From: Echinicola shivajiensis
GTDB lineage: Bacteria; Bacteroidota; Bacteroidia; Cytophagales; Cyclobacteriaceae
NCBI RefSeq assembly: GCF_018642165.1
Contig: NZ_JAHHZM010000021.1
Location: 23,964 to 87,963, forward strand
Direction: 5' to 3'
Length of the DNA stretch: 64,000 nt
Position 1 is the stretch's first letter. Every line of letters begins with the position of its first letter. The notes under the pieces were generated by a model, which saw only the letters and a list, made by a program, of their open reading frames with translations, searched no databases and had not been told where the DNA came from. A program made the translations under genes and the position numbers. Of this stretch, positions 18,735 to 25,707 are shown in pieces.

Positions 18735-19178
18735 CTATTTTCTCAACTTTTTGAAAAAAGCATCCAATAGTGACTTGGCTTCTTCTCCCATTAAACCACT
18801 TGAAACCTTGGTTTTAGGGTGAAGGACTTGCTCTGACAATCTTCCATATCCCCTTTTAGGATCAGAGGCCGCAAAGTGGATGCCTCCAAGTTGGGCCCAG
18901 AAGCTTGCCCCTGCACACATAATGCAAGGCTCTAAAGTAACATAGAGCTCACACTCGGTCAGGTACTTTGCCCCTAGTGCATCAGAAGCAGCTGTAATAG
19001 CAAGAACTTCTGCATGGGCGGTTACATCCGTGAGCTTTTCTGTTTGATTATAGGCACGGGCAATAATTCTATTCCTACAAACTATTACCGCACCTACTGG
19101 TATTTCATCATCTTCAAAGGCTAGCTTGGCTTGTTTGAGAGCCTCGTTCATGAAATATTCAGGGGAATATAATTCCAT
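18735..19178 (-). CDS. tadA: tRNA-specific adenosine deaminase-like cytidine deaminase family protein
   Basis: The 147-aa protein has both zinc motifs of the cytidine deaminase superfamily: H55-A-E57 and P84-C85-I-M-C88, plus N-x-T-E at 44-47 and R-A-Y in the TadA position. TadA converts A34 to inosine in the tRNA-Arg anticodon. An upstream in-frame ATG at 19226 would add a Leu/Thr-rich stretch outside the family; ATG at 19178 gives the usual length. A nucleoside or guanine deaminase cannot be fully excluded. Confidence 0.85.
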   Translation of the reverse strand: MELYSPEYFMNEALKQAKLAFEDDEIPVGAVIVCRNRIIARAYNQTEKLTDVTAHAEVLAITAASDALGAKYLTECELYVTLEPCIMCAGASFWAQLGGIHFAASDPKRGYGRLSEQVLHPKTKVSSGLMGEEAKSLLDAFFKKLRK

Positions 19179-19275
19179 CATTGATAATTTAGTCAATGAA
19201 GTTAAGGTAATTTTGTTTAGTGACAAAACCCCGAAAGGTAGTGTAGGAACAAAAGGTTAATTATGAGGCAAAAAA

Positions 19276-19295
19276 AAAGCGGCCTAAGCCGCTTT
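19276..19295 (-). terminator. Terminator of the PiT-like gene
   Basis: An 8-bp stem AAAGCGGC / GCCGCTTT with a 4-nt loop is followed on the minus strand by a T tract. It begins 9 bp past the stop codon at 19304. Confidence 0.9.
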
Positions 19296-19303
19296 ATATT
19301 TTT

Positions 19304-20434
19304 TTAGAAAATCAAATCAAATATTTCTTTTCTGATCCCTTCATTAATGATCAGTGCCAATATCAAGGATACTACTAATCCTATTGTTGCTTTCAACACG
19401 TCATTGCTGGCCATTTTATATGCCCTGTACAACCTCGCTTTTCTTTTCTTGAGCTTTTTGGACTTGGAAAGTGCTATCGCTATTTCTCTACCTCCCAGCA
19501 AACCGATAAATACCCAAGTGGTACTCATTGGCATCTTGCTGTACATTTTGAAGTAGAACAAAAGAATACAGTAGATAAAATCCACAATAGTTGCTGCCCT
19601 TACATCGGTTACTTTCGATTTTTCGTTTACGATACCCTGAATCCTATCACCTTTGAAGTAGAACAAAAAGCCTAATCCAAAGAAGATAAATCCTGTATAA
19701 GCCAAAAACTCATAGATATTTAGTGCTCTAGGCAAGAATACGGCGATATTCGCTGCATCCTGCATCAACCATAGCGACCAAAGAGTACCTGAAGTAATCC
19801 ACTGAAGGATATACCAATAGTTTTTGGCTTTGCCTTTCAGGTAATTAGTGACAAATTTCTCCAACACGAACCAGAATACTATGGCAATAACAAAGGCCAA
19901 TAAATAGCCTATTAAACTTTTTTGCACTACTCCAGCAATAGTTCCGGCCTTATAGGTAAATACATTGAGAAGCAAGAAAGTCGTAGATACGGGCATTCTC
20001 ATCCTGGTCATTACCATAAGGACAATTGGGGCGGCCAACTGAAGGAATACAAACTTTTCAGGAGCCTTATCAAGTCCTTTTACATAAAGGCGCTGGTAAC
20101 TCACATCTCCTCCATAATTGATCCAACTGTAAACGGCAGTGGCAACGAATATACCGCCCATAAAGAGCCATAGCCAATACCATTTTTTTCTTTGATTGGA
20201 TGCAATAAAAGTTCCAATGGTCTGAATACTGTCATTACCGATGGCAGAATATGCTGCCAAGGTAAAGCCGAACCACATTGCTGCATAGGTATATTGGGTG
20301 ATAAAACCAGCAATGGATACCAGGATACATAGTACAAGGAGGAAAGATTTTTCTTTTTTTGTAAAATCAAAAAGTGAATAGGCCGCTTTGGATAGTGCGT
20401 CCTGATTGATGTTTTGATCTTTAAGCTTAGCCAT
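19304..20434 (-). CDS. Divergent PiT-like (PHO4 superfamily) membrane transporter
   Basis: This 376-aa polytopic membrane protein has an internal duplication reminiscent of PiT phosphate permeases. The first half has G-N-D-S-I-Q-T-I-G-T (66-75) and M-P-V-S-T-T (147-152). The second half has M-Q-D-A-A-N-I-A-V (224-232) and M-P-M-S-T-T (301-306). Canonical PiT signatures are G-A-N-D-x-A-N-x-x-G and P-x-S-T-T-H, so the match is partial and the terminal His is absent. About ten hydrophobic segments are visible. It is transcribed divergently from an NptA-like Na+/phosphate symporter, which supports a role with phosphate or a related oxyanion. The assignment is inference from motifs and context. 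Confidence 0.7.
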   Translation of the reverse strand: MAKLKDQNINQDALSKAAYSLFDFTKKEKSFLLVLCILVSIAGFITQYTYAAMWFGFTLAAYSAIGNDSIQTIGTFIASNQRKKWYWLWLFMGGIFVATAVYSWINYGGDVSYQRLYVKGLDKAPEKFVFLQLAAPIVLMVMTRMRMPVSTTFLLLNVFTYKAGTIAGVVQKSLIGYLLAFVIAIVFWFVLEKFVTNYLKGKAKNYWYILQWITSGTLWSLWLMQDAANIAVFLPRALNIYEFLAYTGFIFFGLGFLFYFKGDRIQGIVNEKSKVTDVRAATIVDFIYCILLFYFKMYSKMPMSTTWVFIGLLGGREIAIALSKSKKLKKRKARLYRAYKMASNDVLKATIGLVVSLILALIINEGIRKEIFDLIF

Positions 20435-20467
20435 AGATTTGTTTTTGGCGGTTTTTTAAATAGGCCA

Positions 20468-20475
20468 CAAAGTTA
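20468..20475 (-). promoter_or_regulatory. -7 element of the PiT-like gene (TAACTTTG on minus strand)
   Basis: An exact TAnnTTTG element on the minus strand places the transcription start about 28 nt upstream of the ATG at 20434. The 328-bp region 20435-20762 holds no gene; it is AT-rich divergent promoter DNA. Confidence 0.6.
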
Positions 20476-20710
20476 ATTAAGTTTAATCGAGATAATATTA
20501 ACAAATTGTTAACTTCGTCTATTACCCCCATAAAACTATCGTTACGTTTTACAATATGCTTTTTAATATTATTTTTACAAAACGATTAACATAAAAAAGC
20601 GATTTACCACGAATAAAATATTGAGCTAATTATCAGGAATTCACCTTTTTTTGGGATATTGTTAACATAAGCTTCATATATTATCTCATATTATCTGTTT
20701 AGCTTAGGCT

Positions 20711-20718
20711 TAATTTTG
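20711..20718 (+). promoter_or_regulatory. -7 element of the Na/Pi symporter gene (TAATTTTG)
   Basis: An exact TAnnTTTG element lies 44 bp upstream of the ATG at 20763, giving a leader of about 38 nt. GGAGGAG at 20744-20750 within that leader is an unusually good Shine-Dalgarno sequence for this phylum. Confidence 0.6.
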
Positions 20719-20762
20719 TGAATTGGATTAATTGGGCCTTATTGGAGGAGACACTAAATTAA

Positions 20763-21953
20763 ATGGCAGAGACCTTAGAACAAAAAACATCTTCAAAGCG
20801 GTTGTTTATGGGAATGCAAATATTAATTGCATTGGTCCTTTTCATGGTCTCTATTGATCTTCTTACCGTTTCTTTGCTTCACCTAAATAATGAAGTGGCC
20901 AATAAAATATTTATGGCCACCAATAATCCATTCGTTGGGCTTTTTATAGGGCTTCTAATGACTGCCCTTATTCAATCCAGCAGCACTGTTACCGCCATGG
21001 TAGTGGCAGTGGTGGCTGCGGGAAATCTCAGTATCATGCAGGCAGTACCTCTGGTTATGGGGGCAAATATCGGTACAACCATCACTTCCACTTTGGTCTC
21101 CTTTACCTTTATCATGAAGAAAGGAGAGTTTAGAAAAGCCATTTCAGCTGGGGTATTACACGATATCTTCAATATTATCACGGTAATCATTCTCCTACCA
21201 CTTGAATATTATTTTGGCTTTTTAAGCAAAATCGCCAGCATGGTATCGATCAGTGTCTTCAGTGAAGGGCATATATTGCATGATCGATTCTCCTATAATG
21301 TGATTTTTACACGGCCTTTGACAAATTTTCTGGTGGAATTGGTTAACATTCCTGTAGTCTCATTGATCATCAGTGTACTGCTGATATTTTTGTCCATTAA
21401 GCTATTGTCATCCTCGGTTTACAAGACCTTTCTTTCCAAGGATTTCAAGCAGGTCAGCAAGCATATTTTCAAAAATCCATATAGGGGTTTCCTTTATGGG
21501 ATGTTCTTTACAGCTGCGGTACAGTCCAGTACGGTGACCACTTCCTTATTGGTCCCAGCGGTAGCAACAAAAAAAGTATCTTTAAATAAAGTATTCCCTT
21601 TTATTCTTGGCGCTAATATAGGAACAACCATTACTGCGGCAATTGCTGCAATGTTTAAAAATGAGGCTGCAATTGCTATTGCCTTGGTCCACTTTCTCAT
21701 CAATTTTTTTGGGACTTTGATATTTCTGCCTTTTCCTGCACTGAGAAATATACCCGTTAAAATGGCCATTTATTTTGGCCGACAGGCAGCCCAAAGGAAA
21801 ATCATCGGTATTGTCTATATTTTGATGGCTTTCTTTATCATTCCGTTTTTGCTGATTTATTTCAATAGAGATGGGGATGTAAGAAAGCTGGATTATGATA
21901 ATCAGGGAACTGTTATTCAGGTAGAAAAAGATCCTGATACCTCATTTAATTGA
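20763..21953 (+). CDS. Na/Pi cotransporter family (NptA-like) symporter
   Basis: This 396-aa membrane protein carries the two inverted-repeat signatures of Na+/phosphate cotransporters: Q71-S-S-S-T-V-T and Q254-S-S-T-V-T, each followed by G-A-N-I-G-T-T (near 100 and 288). It imports phosphate with sodium across the inner membrane. The C-terminus ends shortly after the last membrane segment and lacks the PhoU-like domain found in many bacterial homologues of about 550 aa. Its last 12 bp overlap the convergent deoC gene. The divergent PiT-like gene suggests a phosphate module. Confidence 0.9.
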   Translation: MAETLEQKTSSKRLFMGMQILIALVLFMVSIDLLTVSLLHLNNEVANKIFMATNNPFVGLFIGLLMTALIQSSSTVTAMVVAVVAAGNLSIMQAVPLVMGANIGTTITSTLVSFTFIMKKGEFRKAISAGVLHDIFNIITVIILLPLEYYFGFLSKIASMVSISVFSEGHILHDRFSYNVIFTRPLTNFLVELVNIPVVSLIISVLLIFLSIKLLSSSVYKTFLSKDFKQVSKHIFKNPYRGFLYGMFFTAAVQSSTVTTSLLVPAVATKKVSLNKVFPFILGANIGTTITAAIAAMFKNEAAIAIALVHFLINFFGTLIFLPFPALRNIPVKMAIYFGRQAAQRKIIGIVYILMAFFIIPFLLIYFNRDGDVRKLDYDNQGTVIQVEKDPDTSFN

Positions 21954-22613
21954 TTTTGCTATTTCCCATTCTTTAAGTATTTCCATCCCTGAGCTTGTTC
22001 CAATGCGGTCTGCGCCAGCTTCTATCATGGTTTTGGCCTGTTCATAAGTTTTTATTCCTCCGCTGGCTTTGATCCCTACATTGCTGGGCAAAATCCTTCT
22101 CATTAATTGAATGTCTTCCTTTCTGGCTCCTGATTCAGCATAGCCTGAAGAAGTCTTTATAAAGTCTACCCCCGCATCGCTGCCGATTTTACAGGCTTCA
22201 ATAATTTCTTGTTGGCTTAAATAACCGGTTTCTATAATTACTTTCAATACCTTGCCATGATCATGGCATAAGGTTGAGAGTTTGGCCAGCTCAATTTTTG
22301 GCCAGTTCATGCCTGACTTGAAGGCAGATAGTGACCAAACCACATCTATCTCATCAGCGCCATCTTTAATAGCCCTTTCCGTTTCAAAGACTTTGGTCTC
22401 GGTCATTTGGTAGCCCAACGGAAATCCAACCACGGTGACAACTTGCATATTTAGGTCCTCTAATTCCCGCTTCACCTTTTTGACCCAAAAAGGTGGGACG
22501 CAAACTCCGTGAAAGTGATATTCGCGAGCTTGAAGAATCAATTGGTTGATATGGCGATCGGTAAGCGTGGGACTTAATAGGGTGTGTTCTATATACCTTT
22601 TGATATCAAGCAT
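21942..22613 (-). CDS. deoC: Deoxyribose-phosphate aldolase
   Basis: This 223-aa TIM-barrel class I aldolase cleaves 2-deoxyribose 5-phosphate to glyceraldehyde 3-phosphate and acetaldehyde. The Schiff-base lysine is K153 (F-I-K-T-S-S-G-Y), the proton-relay lysine K182 (G-I-K-A-S-G-G-I) and the catalytic Asp D90 (D-E-I-D-V-V). Its start overlaps the end of the upstream oxidoreductase gene by 8 bp, so the two form an operon. The 3' end overlaps the convergent symporter gene. Confidence 0.95.
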   Translation of the reverse strand: MLDIKRYIEHTLLSPTLTDRHINQLILQAREYHFHGVCVPPFWVKKVKRELEDLNMQVVTVVGFPLGYQMTETKVFETERAIKDGADEIDVVWSLSAFKSGMNWPKIELAKLSTLCHDHGKVLKVIIETGYLSQQEIIEACKIGSDAGVDFIKTSSGYAESGARKEDIQLMRRILPSNVGIKASGGIKTYEQAKTMIEAGADRIGTSSGMEILKEWEIAKSIK

Positions 22614-23826
22614 GATCTGAAGGAATCTCTTTTACAAAGTCTTTTAGATAGCTGAACCTTTCTGTCAATGCCCCATCTCTTGTTATGGATGCATTTGCAA
22701 TGATGTCTTGTTCCTCATCAGCAAGTAATGCAGGGATGACATTTTCCATTAGCTGTGCACCAAAATCCTCAGAAGCATCTCTTGGCAGCTCACAGGGCAA
22801 ATTGTCAATGGCCATGACCGATATGCTGTGCTGAGAGCCAAAGGCTGGCAATTCCTCTAGATTCAATCTGCCCACGTCATACACCGGGTCAGCAATGGTG
22901 CTTGGTCTAATGGTGGTAGGGACCGAACCATTGATGTCGCAGGTGATATCGGCAATGACAGAGAGGTTAAATTCCTCCTTTTGTAAATCGTTTTGTTCAA
23001 ATAATTTAGGGGCTTTAGGATCCCAATAGGCGGCAGCGAATAGGATCTCGCTTACCTCTGCGTACTTGAAAAAGTGACTTTCATATTTCTCAGCTTGGGA
23101 ATAAAATTCCTGTTTTTCATAGCCACCATCGGTTTTTCTTCGATTATAATCCTCCATGGCCAATTGGGCAAATACAGGCTCTTCATAATAATTATTGATC
23201 AGTTCTTTTGGACTGACTTCCCTGATACCAGCCACGAGTAGAATTTCCTTTACTCCATTGCCTACACGGCCATTGCCTGTTATGACCATTTTAATAGGTG
23301 GCAATTGAATGTTTTTCAATTCTGCATGGAGCTCTTCCATATCGAAGCAGTCCTTTGCCCTTTTTAGGTCAAACAATCCGGTCTTTTTACCATATGTCCA
23401 TAAGCCATTATAGCCACCAACTATGCCGGCCCATCTCCCAAAGGCTACGACCCTCTCTCCTCCATGACGTAGGATTTCGTAATCTATCAGCTGAATGTTT
23501 TTTCTTAAAATGGCCTGAAGCAAACCCCTGTTATAGGGTTGGGCCTTGATGGTATGTGAAAAGAAAAAATAGGTTTTTTCTGCAATCAGATCATGAATAG
23601 GGACCTCTTTCACTCCCATCAAAACATCGCAGTCAGATACATCTTCAACCAATTCAACGCCTTCCGCTTCATACTCTTCATCTGTAAAGGCCCTAATGTC
23701 ACTGGATTGAACTACAAAAGAAGCTTTCCCCTCATATTTCTGGTTCAATGCGCTTACTTGTTGGGGACTAAAGGGCACACGCCTGTCACTGGGAATTTTA
23801 CCTTCTTTGATCAAAGCTATTTTCAT
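22606..23826 (-). CDS. Saccharopine dehydrogenase-like / alanine dehydrogenase-PNT family oxidoreductase
   Basis: The 406-aa protein begins with the AlaDH/PNT N-terminal signature (I-A-L-I-K-E-G-K-I-P-x-D-R-R-V-P-F-S-P). It has a Rossmann segment I-T-G-N-G-R-V-G-N-G-V near residues 182-192 and an F-F-F-S-H-T segment near 88-93. Together with its length this matches the LYS1-like NAD-dependent saccharopine dehydrogenase (lysine-forming) group. Bacteroidota make lysine by the diaminopimelate route, so a catabolic or other imino-acid role is possible; the exact substrate cannot be settled here. It is first gene of a two-gene operon with deoC. Confidence 0.8.
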   Translation of the reverse strand: MKIALIKEGKIPSDRRVPFSPQQVSALNQKYEGKASFVVQSSDIRAFTDEEYEAEGVELVEDVSDCDVLMGVKEVPIHDLIAEKTYFFFSHTIKAQPYNRGLLQAILRKNIQLIDYEILRHGGERVVAFGRWAGIVGGYNGLWTYGKKTGLFDLKRAKDCFDMEELHAELKNIQLPPIKMVITGNGRVGNGVKEILLVAGIREVSPKELINNYYEEPVFAQLAMEDYNRRKTDGGYEKQEFYSQAEKYESHFFKYAEVSEILFAAAYWDPKAPKLFEQNDLQKEEFNLSVIADITCDINGSVPTTIRPSTIADPVYDVGRLNLEELPAFGSQHSISVMAIDNLPCELPRDASEDFGAQLMENVIPALLADEEQDIIANASITRDGALTERFSYLKDFVKEIPSDHA

Positions 23827-23965
23827 TACGAGTTTATTTATGGATATTCGCAGTGCTATTTTCCAGTTTAAAATAATTAAAAGTGAGGCCTGGCCTCCTT
23901 ATCATAATATATAAAGAATTTACCAATTTTCATGGGAATAGCTTGGTATTAATCCATCCCAAAAA

Positions 23966-24160
23966 ATGAAAGAACTTATCCTATACGCAATACTATTCCT
24001 TTTGTTATTCGGACATGCCATAATGGCCTCTATGATGTATATCACCGTACACAAGGACGAGGAATTAAGCTTTAATGAAAAAAATCAATGGAAATTGAAA
24101 GCGCTAATTTTTCCTATTTATTTCTGGGGGAAATATAAAAAGTACAAGGCCAAAAAATAA
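23966..24160 (+). CDS. Small single-span membrane protein
   Basis: The 64-aa product has an N-terminal hydrophobic helix (residues 3-24), an acidic-polar linker, a short hydrophobic stretch (I-F-P-I-Y-F-W-G) and a strongly basic tail (K-Y-K-K-Y-K-A-K-K). The stop codon lies inside the following terminator hairpin, typical of a genuine small gene. Function unknown. Confidence 0.65.
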   Translation: MKELILYAILFLLLFGHAIMASMMYITVHKDEELSFNEKNQWKLKALIFPIYFWGKYKKYKAKK

Positions 24161-24190
24161 AATGACCATGGTTAATACCATGGTCATTTT
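24159..24190. terminator. Bidirectional terminator between small membrane gene and YceI gene
   Basis: A perfect 14-bp inverted repeat (AAAATGACCATGGT and its complement) encloses loop TAAT. It serves both the plus-strand small gene and the convergent YceI gene. Confidence 0.9.
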
Positions 24191-24213
24191 AAATATGCGG
24201 GATTTAATTTTAA

Positions 24214-24741
24214 TTAGTTTTTCACCAACTGTATGCTGGCCAAGATCTTGATCTGATCACCTACTACTACACTGCCTGCTTCAGTAACAGCATTCCACGT
24301 AAGGCCATAATCTTTTCTACTAATCTTACCTTCAAGCTCAAAGCCTGCTTTGGTATTTCCATAGGGATCTTCGGCCACTCCTCCAAAGTCTACAGATAGT
24401 TCTATAGGTTTAGTAGTGTCTTTTATGGTTAGATCTCCTTTAAGTAGGTAATCACCTCCATTTTTAACTAATACTCCATTTGCAAATTTTAGTTTTGGGT
24501 ATTTCTCTGCATCAAAGAAATCACCTGATTTCAAGTGGGCATCTCTGTCAGATTGGTTGGTGTCAATACTGTCGATATCTGCAGTAAACCCAACATTTGC
24601 TCCATCAAAATCCTGAGCTGCAGCTTCTGCTTCACCTTCAAATTTTTTAAATTTCCCAGTCACTGTTGAAATCACCAAATGCTTTGCTTTGAAGTTGATT
24701 TCTGAATGTGTAGGGTCGATAGTCCATTTTGTAGTACTCAT
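24214..24741 (-). CDS. YceI family lipid-binding-like protein (cytoplasmic form)
   Basis: This 175-aa protein has the YceI barrel signature: W-T-I-D-P-T-H-S-E-I-N-F at 6-17, V-T-G-K-F at 27-31, S-G-D-F-F-D near 72-77, Y-P-K-L-K-F and L-T-I-K-D-T-T-K-P. YceI proteins form lipocalin-like barrels that bind polyisoprenoid molecules. No signal peptide is present, unlike the periplasmic E. coli protein. The gene lies downstream of a MarR gene on the same strand, but has its own promoter region, which shares a sequence with the MarR promoter. Confidence 0.93.
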   Translation of the reverse strand: MSTTKWTIDPTHSEINFKAKHLVISTVTGKFKKFEGEAEAAAQDFDGANVGFTADIDSIDTNQSDRDAHLKSGDFFDAEKYPKLKFANGVLVKNGGDYLLKGDLTIKDTTKPIELSVDFGGVAEDPYGNTKAGFELEGKISRKDYGLTWNAVTEAGSVVVGDQIKILASIQLVKN

Positions 24742-24796
24742 AACTAGATTTGTTTTTATTGTTTTATGATATTTATTTTCTGAGTATGTACATTGT

Positions 24797-24813
24797 ATGT
24801 GTATACATCTAAT
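24797..24813 (-). promoter_or_regulatory. Candidate MarR operator upstream of the YceI gene
   Basis: ATGTGTATACAT followed by CTAAT, read on the plus strand, is an imperfect palindrome. The 12-mer TATACATCTAAT (24802-24813) recurs exactly in front of the MarR gene at 25305-25316. It starts 56 bp upstream of the YceI ATG. Confidence 0.5.
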
Positions 24814-24826
24814 GTTTTAAATTTTT

Positions 24827-25276
24827 TTACCCCCTTAGTTTGTCCAAAAGGTCATTGAGGGTGTTGGCCTCTTCCTCGCTTAGGTTAATGACTTCTTTAT
24901 TTAGCCTTTGGATCTCTTCATCCAATTTTTCAAGTAATGTCAATCCTTCTTTGGTAATATTAATATCTACTTGCCTTCTGTCATTCGGGCACTCTTTTCT
25001 GTTTACAAAACCCTTTTGCTTTAGCTTTTCCACCAAACGGGAGGCATTGGACATTTTGTTTAGCATCCTATCCTGAATGGAAGATACTGTCATTGGTTCC
25101 GGATGGTGTCCCCTTAAAATTCTCAAGACATTATATTGCTCGGGAGATATACCATATGGCTTGAATAATTTCACCTGTTGCGTCACAATATAGCTTTGGG
25201 TATAAAGCAAGTTTACCACCGCTTTATTCATGGGACTTTTAAAAGTCTTTTGCTGTATTGCATCTTCAAGCTTCAT
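24827..25276 (-). CDS. MarR family transcriptional regulator
   Basis: The 149-aa protein has the MarR winged helix-turn-helix: Y-N-V-L-R-I-L-R-G near 48-56, the recognition region M-T-V-S-S-I-Q-D-R-M (about 62-71), S-N-A-S-R-L-V-E-K-L-K-Q-K-G-F (76-90) and the wing R-K-E-C-P-N-D-R-R-Q-V-D. Helices flanking it form the dimer interface. It probably represses its own gene and the downstream YceI gene through the shared operator; the ligand is unknown. Confidence 0.93.
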   Translation of the reverse strand: MKLEDAIQQKTFKSPMNKAVVNLLYTQSYIVTQQVKLFKPYGISPEQYNVLRILRGHHPEPMTVSSIQDRMLNKMSNASRLVEKLKQKGFVNRKECPNDRRQVDINITKEGLTLLEKLDEEIQRLNKEVINLSEEEANTLNDLLDKLRG

Positions 25277-25299
25277 ATTATTTTTTGTTATTGTATTTA

Positions 25300-25316
25300 A
25301 TGTATATACATCTAAT
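25300..25316 (-). promoter_or_regulatory. Candidate MarR operator upstream of the MarR gene
   Basis: The perfect 12-bp palindrome ATGTATATACAT is followed by CTAAT, 24 bp upstream of the MarR ATG. It matches the site in front of the YceI gene, which suggests autoregulation. Confidence 0.5.
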
Positions 25317-25707
25317 TAAGGTAAAAGGTTTCAATTCGGGAAATATTTTTTTATAAATAATTGAAAAATAGCCTTTATACCATTTGAAGGGATAAAATAA
25401 GCATACCTCAAAAGTCTTTTCCTTATTTCATTTTGATCTGACGAAGCATTCCTTCCAGTCATCCGATGCTTCAAAAAATGTACTTTAGTATAATTACAGA
25501 TAACGCATATTAAAAAGTTAGAGGGAGTCTTGGCTACGGAGCTTGTCGAAGTACCAAGATTCCCTCTTCGTGCATTGCGTATTCTTAATAAATTGACTTA
25601 AACAAACTTCAATTTCTTCTTGAATACATAGGACAGTTGCTAATCTCAAAATGATAGAGCTTGATACAATAGGCCTTGTCCTTATAATATATCTTATGTC
25701 TTTACAA
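25317..25707. other. Intergenic region without a gene
   Basis: About 390 bp separate the MarR promoter from the permease gene. Inside lies an imperfect inverted repeat, AGAGGGAGTCTTGG / CCAAGATTCCCTCT near 25519-25567, enclosing GAGCTTGTCGAAG, a short motif seen again near 52,368. GAAGCATTCC / GATGCTTC near 25442-25474 forms a smaller hairpin. I see no coding potential. Confidence 0.5.
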
